Positions 1 to 5,340 of a stretch of 5,340 nucleotides of DNA are shown piece by piece. The position numbers were made by a program, and so were the translations under genes. Numbering within the stretch: position 1 is the first letter of the stretch; every line of letters begins with the position of its first letter. Source of the DNA: Paracoccaceae bacterium (GTDB lineage: Bacteria; Pseudomonadota; Alphaproteobacteria; Rhodobacterales; Rhodobacteraceae). Under the pieces are notes generated by a model. That model did not search any database. It saw nothing but the letters and a program-made list of their open reading frames with translations, and was not told where the DNA came from. The stretch covers positions 1 to 5,340 of the forward strand of contig JAOUMG010000187.1 of NCBI GenBank assembly GCA_029881635.1, written 5' to 3'.

Positions 1-266
1 AAGGCATGCACCGGAATTTTCTTTTCCGTCGCCAATCGCCTGATACGGGCGGCAATCAGTGCTGATTGCACCGGAGACCCGCCTGGTGAATTGACAACCA
101 GCGCTATAGCCGCCGGCTTGCCTTTGGCGAATGCCCGGTCGATCACTGGGCCAATCGTCGCATCGTTCAACCCTCCACCAGGGCGACCCCCCGCAGAAAT
201 GACACCCTGCAGGCGGATAACCGCAACACGCGGCGGCGATTTTACGAAAGGGATAAATCTTTTCAT
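1..266 (-). CDS. S49 family (SppA-like) serine peptidase, N-terminal part only
   Basis: The minus strand from the ATG at 266-264 stays open to the left edge, giving 88 codons beginning MKRFIPFVKSPPRVAVIRL. The hydrophobic strand VAVIRLQGVI (residues 14-23) followed by AIALVVNSPGGSPVQSALIA (about 53-72) is the conserved N-terminal part of S49 peptidases; the NSPGGS loop lies next to the active site in SppA/SohB proteins. The family uses a Ser-Lys dyad to cleave signal peptides or other membrane-derived peptides. Both catalytic residues should lie beyond the window, so activity cannot be judged. There is no signal peptide or membrane anchor at the start, unlike E. coli SppA, so this looks like the short, anchorless type I remember from Rhodobacteraceae. 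GGAAGG sits unusually close to the ATG, only 1 nt away. The gene is divergent from the LysR gene at 354. The family call is firm; the substrate is unknown. Confidence 0.85.
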   Translation of the reverse strand, partial: MKRFIPFVKSPPRVAVIRLQGVISAGGRPGGGLNDATIGPVIDRAFAKGKPAAIALVVNSPGGSPVQSALIAARIRRLATEKKIPVHA

Positions 267-353
267 GCCTTCCGATGTAATCCGCTGTGGGTTCGGGAAC
301 AATAGCCGAAGCCAGCCTTTCCGAAGCCCGCACATCGGGATACTGTCTGCATC
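267..353. promoter_or_regulatory. Divergent promoter region with candidate LysR operator
   Basis: This 87-bp gap must hold the start signals of both the S49 peptidase gene (left) and the LysR gene (right). TTCGG at 292-296 and CCGAA at 306-310 form an inverted repeat with a 9-bp spacer. A further CCGAA lies at 321-325, and the 8-mer CCGAAGCC occurs directly repeated at 306-313 and 321-328. Half-sites spaced about one and a half turns apart fit a LysR tetramer binding site upstream of its own gene. A second dyad, GAT-N9-ATC, occupies 339-353, directly before the LysR start. GATACT at 339-344 could be a -10 box for the LysR gene, but the matching -35 is poor and the leader would be only a few bases. 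The repeats are visible in the sequence; their use as an operator is inference. Confidence 0.4.
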
Positions 354-1238
354 ATGATCGACAAGCTGGAAATGTTCATCGCTTTGGCCAATGAACGGCA
401 CTTTGGCCGCGCTGCGGAAGTTGTGGGTGTGACCCAGCCTTCGCTTTCCAGCGCCATCAAGCAGCTTGAGGATCAGTTGGGCGTTCAATTGGTCTTTCGA
501 GGATCGCGGTTTCAGGGGCTGACACCTGAAGGGCAGCGGGTGCTTGACTGGGCCCTGCGCATCGTCGGTGACACACGCACCATGCGAGAAGAAATGCGCG
601 CCCTGAAACGCGGGGTGTCGGGCAACCTTCGTATTGGTGTCATTCCCACCGCCTTGCCGATTATCGCGCGGCTGACCGTGCCCTTTCTGGACCGGAACCC
701 GAATGTCGACCTGACAATCCTGTCACGGACCTCAGCCGAAATTCTCGACGGCATCGAGAGGCTGGAGCTTGAGGCCGGGATTACCTACCTCGACAATGAG
801 CCGCTCGGCCGGGTGACCCAGATGGCGATGTACCGCGAAACCTATCGGCTGCTGGTGGCGGCGTCGCATCCCCTGGCGAAACGGCAAAGTGTGAGCTGGG
901 CGGAAACGGCTGAATTACCGCTTTGCCTGCTGACTGGTGATATGCAAAACCGGCGTATCGTCAACCAGCATCTGGCTGAGGCCGAGGCGGTGGTACGTGC
1001 CACCGTCGAATCCAACTCCACCATCGCGCTGGTCGCCCATGTGGCAACCGGACGCTGGGCATCCATCGTGCCGATGACACTGGCGGAAATGTATTCACCC
1101 GGCTCCGGCCTTGTCGCGATTCCGATCATCCAACCGGAGGCGAGCCATCTTGTCGGCCTGATCACGGCGTTCCGCGAACCCCATACACCAGTCGTCGCCG
1201 CACTTCTGGACGAGGCGCGGAGGGTGGCTGAAATCTAG
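354..1238 (+). CDS. LysR-type transcriptional regulator, FdsR-like
   Basis: This is a full-length LysR regulator of 294 residues, within the usual 290-310. The N-terminal winged helix-turn-helix covers about residues 4-62, with the classic AAEVVGVTQPSLSSAIKQLE at 20-39 and LTPEGQRVL at 56-64. A linker helix (about 65-88) follows, then the two-lobed effector-binding domain from NLRIGVIPTA (91-100) to the end. The ATG at 354 puts the HTH at the standard distance from the N-terminus; only a weak GGGA stands upstream, so translation may be poor or start on a very short leader. Features such as RGSRFQGLTPEG, ITYLDNEPLGRV (143-154) and DMQNRR (196-201) resemble, from memory, the regulator next to NAD-dependent formate dehydrogenase (fds) operons in alphaproteobacteria. 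That is recollection, not a search result, and no fds gene is present here. It probably binds the 267-353 gap and controls itself and perhaps the divergent peptidase gene. The effector is unknown. Confidence 0.92.
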   Translation: MIDKLEMFIALANERHFGRAAEVVGVTQPSLSSAIKQLEDQLGVQLVFRGSRFQGLTPEGQRVLDWALRIVGDTRTMREEMRALKRGVSGNLRIGVIPTALPIIARLTVPFLDRNPNVDLTILSRTSAEILDGIERLELEAGITYLDNEPLGRVTQMAMYRETYRLLVAASHPLAKRQSVSWAETAELPLCLLTGDMQNRRIVNQHLAEAEAVVRATVESNSTIALVAHVATGRWASIVPMTLAEMYSPGSGLVAIPIIQPEASHLVGLITAFREPHTPVVAALLDEARRVAEI

Positions 1239-1333
1239 GCTGGGATATGACCCACCAATTGGCCAGAGGGTCGGTGGATGTTGTCTGACAAGACGAAACC
1301 GCCATTATGCACTTGTTAGGGGGTCAGCAAGGT
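1239..1333. other. Convergent intergenic gap with weak dyads
   Basis: These 95 bp separate the 3' end of the LysR gene from the 3' end of the alcohol dehydrogenase gene. Three small dyads are visible: GACCC (1249-1253) with GGGTC (1268-1272), overlapping CCACC (1252-1256) with GGTGG (1273-1277), and TTGTC-T-GACAA at 1281-1291. The palindrome CCAATTGG sits at 1255-1262 in the loop of the first. None is followed by a run of T on either strand, so a classic intrinsic terminator is not supported. The gap may hold a weak bidirectional or Rho-dependent stop. I see no small gene here. Confidence 0.4.
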
Positions 1334-2461
1334 TCAGCCCGCTGCAGCAAGAATAGCTTGCAATTCGGCCTGGCCCAGCACCACTGGATTGGCTTTCATC
1401 GACGATGCCCCCAAGGAAGCCACGGAGATTTCCGCGTGATCTTGTGGGGTAACCCCCAGTGCCGACAGGCGCGGCAGACCTTCATCATGTGCCCAGCTCT
1501 CCAAACCATCCAGAGACCCAAAAACGTCACTAATCCAGCCAAAAACTTCTTCAAATCGTTTGGCCACCTGTCCATCCGTACCCGCCGCCACCGCGTTTGT
1601 CCGCAATACATGCGGTAACAGGACCCCACAGGTTGCCCCATGAGCCGCACCGGTTCTGCCGCCGATCACACCGGCCAGCCCATGCACCGCACCAAGACCT
1701 GCATTGGCCAACGCCAGCCCGCCCGAAAGGCTGACCCAGGCCATCTGATCGCGGGCCACCTCATTCTCAACGATCATCAGCGATCTGAGTGCAGCGAGTC
1801 CTGTGGGAATCGCCCTTTGGCACAATGCGTCAGTATATGGATTGGCGCGGGCTGAGAGATAGGGCTCGATCACCTGAACAATGGCATCGAGCCCCGAAGC
1901 CAGCGTAACCCCTTTTGGGCACCCATCGGTCAGACTTGGATCCACAATGGCGACATCGGCAATCATCCTGTCATCGCGCAGGCTGACCTTGACCCGACGA
2001 TCAGGCACATCGATTACTGCGTTCTTGGTCGCCTCGGCGCCGGTTCCGGCGGTCGTTGGCAATGCGATGAAGGGCAAGGGTGCTGCGGCCAACGGCAATC
2101 CACGCCCCACTACTTCCAGATAGTCGATTACGGGTCCGGGTGATGGCAGCAAACCTGCAACCGCCTTACCCAGATCAACCACAGCCCCGCCACCCAAGGC
2201 AACGATGCAATCGGACCCTTTGGCCGCCGACACTGCTGCCTCGACCATTGTAATCGTTGGTTCGCCCGCACAAGGATACGGCATCACGGTGACACCAGCC
2301 TGCATTAACCTCGCCAGCAGCCAGTCCGCCCGTCGAATGTCGCGGCCATGCACCAGAAAAATCCGGCGACCCATTGCGGCAATCAAAGGGACCGCCGCCT
2401 TGGCCTGCCCACGCCCAAATAGAATCCGCGCCGGGGCGGCAATGGCAAAGGGCGTGATCAT
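1334..2461 (-). CDS. Iron-containing (group III) alcohol dehydrogenase, substrate unknown
   Basis: This is a complete 375-residue NAD(P)-dependent oxidoreductase of the Fe-ADH/DhaT family, whose usual length is 370-400. The N-terminal nucleotide-binding half has the GGG turn at 90-92 with D96 and PTTAGTGAE at 135-143. The C-terminal helical half carries the metal site: D192, H260 (in GAVHG) and H274 (in AAHGATC). The second usual ligand, His four residues after D192, is Gln here (Q196 in [10 protein letters not shown]). The later His of the HxxxHPLG pattern is G264. The family reduces aldehydes or ketones, or oxidises alcohols, with a divalent metal. The start is set by an ATGA overlap with the upstream glpK stop; only a weak GGCGG lies before it, so translation probably depends on coupling. 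Being last in a glpD-glpK operon suggests a role on glycerol, dihydroxyacetone, a related polyol or an aldehyde by-product. Glycerol dehydrogenase, propanediol dehydrogenase and detoxification are all possible and unproven. Confidence 0.9.
   Translation of the reverse strand: MITPFAIAAPARILFGRGQAKAAVPLIAAMGRRIFLVHGRDIRRADWLLARLMQAGVTVMPYPCAGEPTITMVEAAVSAAKGSDCIVALGGGAVVDLGKAVAGLLPSPGPVIDYLEVVGRGLPLAAAPLPFIALPTTAGTGAEATKNAVIDVPDRRVKVSLRDDRMIADVAIVDPSLTDGCPKGVTLASGLDAIVQVIEPYLSARANPYTDALCQRAIPTGLAALRSLMIVENEVARDQMAWVSLSGGLALANAGLGAVHGLAGVIGGRTGAAHGATCGVLLPHVLRTNAVAAGTDGQVAKRFEEVFGWISDVFGSLDGLESWAHDEGLPRLSALGVTPQDHAEISVASLGASSMKANPVVLGQAELQAILAAAG
2458..2461 (-). other. ATGA overlap joining glpK to the alcohol dehydrogenase gene
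   Basis: The glpK stop TGA (2460-2458) shares bases with the start ATG (2461-2459) of the next gene. Such a 4-bp overlap usually means termination-reinitiation coupling. The site before the start is only a weak GGCGG inside the last glpK codons, which makes dependence on glpK translation more likely. Confidence 0.85.
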
Positions 2462-3942
2462 ACCGCCAGCGTGGCCTGAACCGCCCGCTGCCAGCCTTTG
2501 TACTTGGTGTCGCGCACCGCGTCGGCCATTGCCGGTTCAAAGCGCTTTTCCAGCGCCCAGGCGGCGGCAAAGCCCTGTTGATCGGGATAGACACCCGCCC
2601 GCGACCCTGCCAGCCAGGCGGCGCCCAGCGCCGTCGTCTCGGTCACCTCGGGCCGATCAACCGGCGCGCCAATAATATCCGACAGGAACTGCATCGCCCA
2701 ATTGCTGGCTGTCATACCGCCATCGACGCGCAAAATCCCCTCGGCGGCACCACCCCAGTCTGCACGCATCGCCTCCAGCAGATCGCGGGTCTGATAACCA
2801 ACACTTTCGAGCGCCGCCCTGGCGAACTCGGCGGGGCCAGAGTTGCGGGTCAGCCCAAACACCGCACCCCGGCAATCCGCGTTCCAGTAAGGCGCACCAA
2901 GGCCGGTAAAAGCGGGCACCAGAATGACATTCTGACTGGCATCGGCAGCCTCGGCCAGACCGTGGGTTTCGCCTGCTTCCTTGATGATCTTCAAGCCATC
3001 GCGCAGCCATTGCACCACTGCCCCGGCGATAAAGATCGACCCCTCCAATGCATAGGTGGGCTGACCTTTGAACTGATAAGCTATGGTCCCCAAAAGGCGG
3101 TTCTTGCTTTCAACCAGTGTCCCCCCGGTATTCAGCAGCGCAAAGCATCCGGTGCCATAGGTCGATTTCATCATACCGGGGGCAAAGCAGGCCTGCCCGA
3201 TAGTCGCCGCCTGCTGATCGCCCGCCACGCCCAGTATCGGGATTGGCCTACCGAGGATATCCGCCTTTGTGCTCCCGAAATCCGCCGCGCAGTCGCGCAC
3301 CTCAGGCAGCATCGACATTGGAATACCCAGCAGCGCGCAGATATCGGCGTCCCAGCGGCCGTCGCGAATATTGTAGATCAACGTGCGTGCGGCATTTGTG
3401 GCGTCGGTTGCATGAACCCGCCCGCCTGTCAGCTTCCAGATAAGGAAGCTGTCGACCGTACCGAACAACAAATCCCCCCGTTCAGCCGCCGCCCGTGCGC
3501 CTTCGACATTCTCCAGCAACCACGCGATCTTGGTGCCAGAAAAGTATGGGTCAAGAAGCAGGCCCGTCGCCCTGGTAATCGCCGGTTCGTGGCCTTCCGC
3601 CTTCAGCCGCTGGCACATATCCGACGTGCGCCGATCCTGCCAGACGATGGCCCGGTGGATCGGTTCACCCGTCAACCGGTTCCAGACAATCGTGGTTTCC
3701 CGCTGGTTGGTAATTCCAATGCCGGCAATCTCTGATACCGCGATCCCCGCCTTTTCGATCACGCCCCGCGCGGTGGCCAATACGGTTTCCAATATTTCTG
3801 CCGGTTCATGCTCTACCCAGCCAGACGCCGGAAAATGCTGCGCGAATTCCTGCTGCGCCACCGCCTTGACCCGCATCGTCCCGTCAAACAGGATCGCGCG
3901 GCTGGAGGTCGTGCCCTGATCAATTGCGAGAATATAGGTCAT
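2458..3942 (-). CDS. glpK: Glycerol kinase
   Basis: This FGGY-family kinase has 494 residues (E. coli GlpK has about 502). In the cytoplasm it phosphorylates glycerol with ATP to sn-glycerol-3-phosphate, trapping it for GlpD. The start chosen is the ATG at 3942, giving [15 protein letters not shown], the standard N-terminal phosphate-binding loop. GGAAAGGGG lies 6 nt upstream and the start overlaps the glpD stop. The frame is open 29 codons further up, but that part lies inside glpD and is not family-like. Glycerol-contacting residues known from E. coli are all present: R81-E82, W101, Y133, D242 and F267. The nucleotide site shows STYGTGCF (260-267) and the C-terminal FGGY signature [19 protein letters not shown] (405-423). 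The loop before IPI (233-235) lacks the G-G-T-R of the E. coli fructose-1,6-bisphosphate site, and the PGIETTERN region that E. coli uses to bind EIIA-Glc is not conserved (about 470-480). Those E. coli controls are therefore probably absent. Confidence 0.97.
   Translation of the reverse strand: MTYILAIDQGTTSSRAILFDGTMRVKAVAQQEFAQHFPASGWVEHEPAEILETVLATARGVIEKAGIAVSEIAGIGITNQRETTIVWNRLTGEPIHRAIVWQDRRTSDMCQRLKAEGHEPAITRATGLLLDPYFSGTKIAWLLENVEGARAAAERGDLLFGTVDSFLIWKLTGGRVHATDATNAARTLIYNIRDGRWDADICALLGIPMSMLPEVRDCAADFGSTKADILGRPIPILGVAGDQQAATIGQACFAPGMMKSTYGTGCFALLNTGGTLVESKNRLLGTIAYQFKGQPTYALEGSIFIAGAVVQWLRDGLKIIKEAGETHGLAEAADASQNVILVPAFTGLGAPYWNADCRGAVFGLTRNSGPAEFARAALESVGYQTRDLLEAMRADWGGAAEGILRVDGGMTASNWAMQFLSDIIGAPVDRPEVTETTALGAAWLAGSRAGVYPDQQGFAAAWALEKRFEPAMADAVRDTKYKGWQRAVQATLAV
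3939..3942 (-). other. ATGA overlap joining glpD to glpK
   Basis: The glpD stop TGA (3941-3939) overlaps the glpK start ATG (3942-3940). Unlike the next junction, this one has a good ribosome binding site before it, so glpK can probably be initiated independently as well as by coupling. Confidence 0.88.
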
Positions 3943-5340
3943 CCATCGCCCCTTTCCGATGCCATCCACTGATCCAGTTCTTCGATTTCGGCCGCGCTCA
4001 TCCTCAGACCCAGCTTTGTACGGCGCCAAACCACGTCTTCGGCAGTCTTCGCGTATTCCTTGCGCATCAGCCAGCGCAGCTCTGCCTCGGTCAAACCGGC
4101 ACCAAATGACCTGCCAAGATCACCCGGGGTCCGGGCTTCGCCCATCACGTCCCACGCCTCAATCCCATAGCAGCGTAACAAACGACGCCGGGTAAAGGCA
4201 TCAACAAATGGAAAGCGCGTTTCGAATTGACGACCAAGCGCAGGTACACCCCTCACCGGGAAATCCCCGCCGGGCAACGGCACGCCCGCGGTCCAATTGC
4301 CCTTCTTGTCCCCTATCAGCGGGCCGATCTTTGCCAGGGCCGCTTCGGCCAGCTTGCGGTAGGTGGTGATCTTGCCGCCAAAGACGTTGAGAATTGGTGC
4401 GGCGTCGGTATTCAGCGTCAGCACATAGTCGCGTGTTGCTGCGCTGGCTGAACTTGCCCCATCATCATAAAGCGGTCGAACGCCGGAATAGGTCCAGACG
4501 ATATCGGCCAAAGTAACCGGTTTCTTGAAATACTGCGTCGCAAAGGCGCACAGATATTCTTTTTCGGCATCACTACAGGCAGCATCCATCGGGCTGCCCT
4601 GATGGTCCTGATCTGTCGTCCCGATCAGCGTAAAATCCTCTTCGTAGGGAATGGCAAAGATAATCCGGCCATCGGTTCCCTGAAAGAAATAGGCTCGGTC
4701 ATGGTCAAAAAGACGCCTGGTCACGATATGTGATCCACGGACCAGGCGAATGTGGGCTTTGGGTTGTAGATGGGCGACATCGCGCACCAGCGCTTCGACC
4801 CAAGGGCCGCCCGCATTAACAATGGCCCGGGCGCGGATCACGCGCTGTCGGTCATCTTTCTCGATTGTTATGCGCCAATGATCAGCGTCACGTTCTGCCC
4901 CGGTCACTTTCGTGCGGGTCATGATCCGCGCACCCCGTAACGCCGCATCGCGGGCATTCAGAACCACCAGCCGCGCATCATCGACCCAGCAATCCGAATA
5001 TTCATAGGCGCGCCGGAATTTGTCGTTCAACGGCACCCCCGCAGCATCCGATCTCAGATCCAATGTACGGGTGGCGGGCAGGATCTTCCGACCACCCAGA
5101 TGGTCATACAAAAACAGCCCCAGACGGATCAGCCAGGCGGGTCTGCGCCCCCGCATCCACGGCATGAAAACCGACAGCAGCTTGGACGTTGGTGTATCGC
5201 CCTCAAACCGCATTTCTTCATGATAGGGCAGCACAAAGCGCATCGGCCAACTGATATGGGGCATCGCCCGCAGCAGCACTTCGCGTTCGATCAGGGCCTT
5301 TCGCACCAACCCGATCTCGAAATATTCAAGATACCGCAAC
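3939..5340 (-). CDS. glpD: Aerobic glycerol-3-phosphate dehydrogenase, N-terminus cut by window edge
   Basis: This FAD-dependent enzyme oxidises sn-glycerol-3-phosphate to dihydroxyacetone phosphate at the inner face of the cytoplasmic membrane and passes electrons to ubiquinone. The visible 466 codons begin [20 protein letters not shown], an internal stretch of GlpD; the TTG at 5339-5337 is a leucine codon, not a start. E. coli GlpD has about 501 residues, so some tens of residues are missing, including the GxGxxG FAD-binding fold. Counting from that leucine, characteristic parts are [10 protein letters not shown] (31-40), [12 protein letters not shown] (174-185), VRGSHIV (200-206), FTLIGTTD (236-243), [11 protein letters not shown] (283-293) and [15 protein letters not shown] (318-332). 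The C-terminal domain ends with [14 protein letters not shown] (434-447), as in the family. It is the first visible gene of the glpD-glpK-alcohol dehydrogenase operon and overlaps glpK by 4 bp. The operon promoter and its regulator must lie upstream, outside the window. Anaerobic GlpA is less likely, since no GlpB/GlpC follows. Confidence 0.96.
   Translation of the reverse strand, partial: LRYLEYFEIGLVRKALIEREVLLRAMPHISWPMRFVLPYHEEMRFEGDTPTSKLLSVFMPWMRGRRPAWLIRLGLFLYDHLGGRKILPATRTLDLRSDAAGVPLNDKFRRAYEYSDCWVDDARLVVLNARDAALRGARIMTRTKVTGAERDADHWRITIEKDDRQRVIRARAIVNAGGPWVEALVRDVAHLQPKAHIRLVRGSHIVTRRLFDHDRAYFFQGTDGRIIFAIPYEEDFTLIGTTDQDHQGSPMDAACSDAEKEYLCAFATQYFKKPVTLADIVWTYSGVRPLYDDGASSASAATRDYVLTLNTDAAPILNVFGGKITTYRKLAEAALAKIGPLIGDKKGNWTAGVPLPGGDFPVRGVPALGRQFETRFPFVDAFTRRRLLRCYGIEAWDVMGEARTPGDLGRSFGAGLTEAELRWLMRKEYAKTAEDVVWRRTKLGLRMSAAEIEELDQWMASERGDG
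3949..3957 (-). promoter_or_regulatory. Ribosome binding site of glpK
   Basis: On the minus strand GGAAAGGGG ends 6 nt before the ATG at 3942, within the last codons of glpD. It is the feature that fixes the glpK start at 3942 rather than at the upstream in-frame ATG at 4029. Confidence 0.7.

Noticed and set aside
91..357. An 88-codon plus-strand open frame spanning the peptidase gene and the divergent gap
   Set aside because: It is antisense to the S49 peptidase, runs through the promoter region and has no recognisable protein features.
263..460. A 65-codon minus-strand open frame overlapping the start of the LysR gene
   Set aside because: It is in the wrong frame relative to the peptidase start, is antisense to the conserved HTH region and looks like a shadow frame.
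1307..1618. A 103-codon plus-strand open frame antisense to the C-terminus of the alcohol dehydrogenase
   Set aside because: It opposes conserved Fe-ADH sequence, has a composition typical of an antisense frame and no family motif.
1864..1890. The idea that the Fe-ADH is a dead pseudogene because of Q196
   Set aside because: The reading frame is full length, the other three ligand positions and the nucleotide-binding motifs are intact, and from memory Gln at this place occurs in functional-looking relatives.
2578..3735. A 385-codon plus-strand open frame lying antisense to glpK
   Set aside because: It lies fully inside a strongly conserved glpK on the other strand, its translation has no family-like motifs and is rich in Arg, Pro, Gln and His as expected of an antisense frame in GC-rich DNA, and no ribosome binding site stands out.
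2458..4029. A longer glpK beginning at 4029 with 29 extra N-terminal residues
   Set aside because: The extension lies inside glpD and has no match to the family, whereas the ATG at 3942 has a good ribosome binding site, the usual N-terminal sequence and the ATGA overlap.
3939..5339. Reading TTG at 5339-5337 as the start of glpD
   Set aside because: The sequence from here matches an internal part of GlpD (LRYLE...), so the TTG encodes leucine and the gene continues past the right edge.

Overview
The window looks like chromosomal DNA from an alphaproteobacterium, most likely of the Rhodobacteraceae. The evidence is a moderately high GC content, a short S49 peptidase lacking a membrane anchor, a LysR regulator of a type I remember from that group, and a GlpD/GlpK pair. 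This is judged from the look of the proteins, not from any search. Coding density is high: four genes run on the minus strand and one on the plus strand. I see no RNA gene, insertion sequence, CRISPR array, prophage gene or long repeat.

Left part (1-1238): a divergent pair. The 5' part of an S49 (SppA-like) peptidase gene runs leftwards off the window from 266. A complete LysR-type regulator gene runs rightwards from 354 to 1238. The 87-bp gap between them holds three TTCGG/CCGAA half-sites that could form a LysR operator. The regulator resembles those next to formate dehydrogenase (fds) operons, but no fds gene is visible here.

Middle (1239-1333): a short gap between convergent genes with small dyads and no convincing terminator.

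Right part (1334-5340): a tight minus-strand glycerol operon, read from right to left. It holds glpD (aerobic glycerol-3-phosphate dehydrogenase, cut by the right edge), then glpK (glycerol kinase), then an iron-containing alcohol dehydrogenase of unknown substrate. Both junctions are 4-bp ATGA stop/start overlaps, so the three proteins are probably made from one message with coupled translation. GlpK phosphorylates glycerol to sn-glycerol-3-phosphate and GlpD oxidises that to dihydroxyacetone phosphate, passing electrons to the quinone pool. The alcohol dehydrogenase could act on glycerol, dihydroxyacetone, a related polyol or a toxic aldehyde by-product; the sequence does not say which. The operon's promoter, any glycerol uptake genes and the N-terminus of GlpD lie beyond the right edge.

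No clearly new biological system is evident. The most interesting points are the translationally coupled alcohol dehydrogenase with a His-to-Gln change at a metal-ligand position, the apparent absence of E. coli-type allosteric sites in GlpK, and the fds-type LysR regulator sitting beside a peptidase gene.
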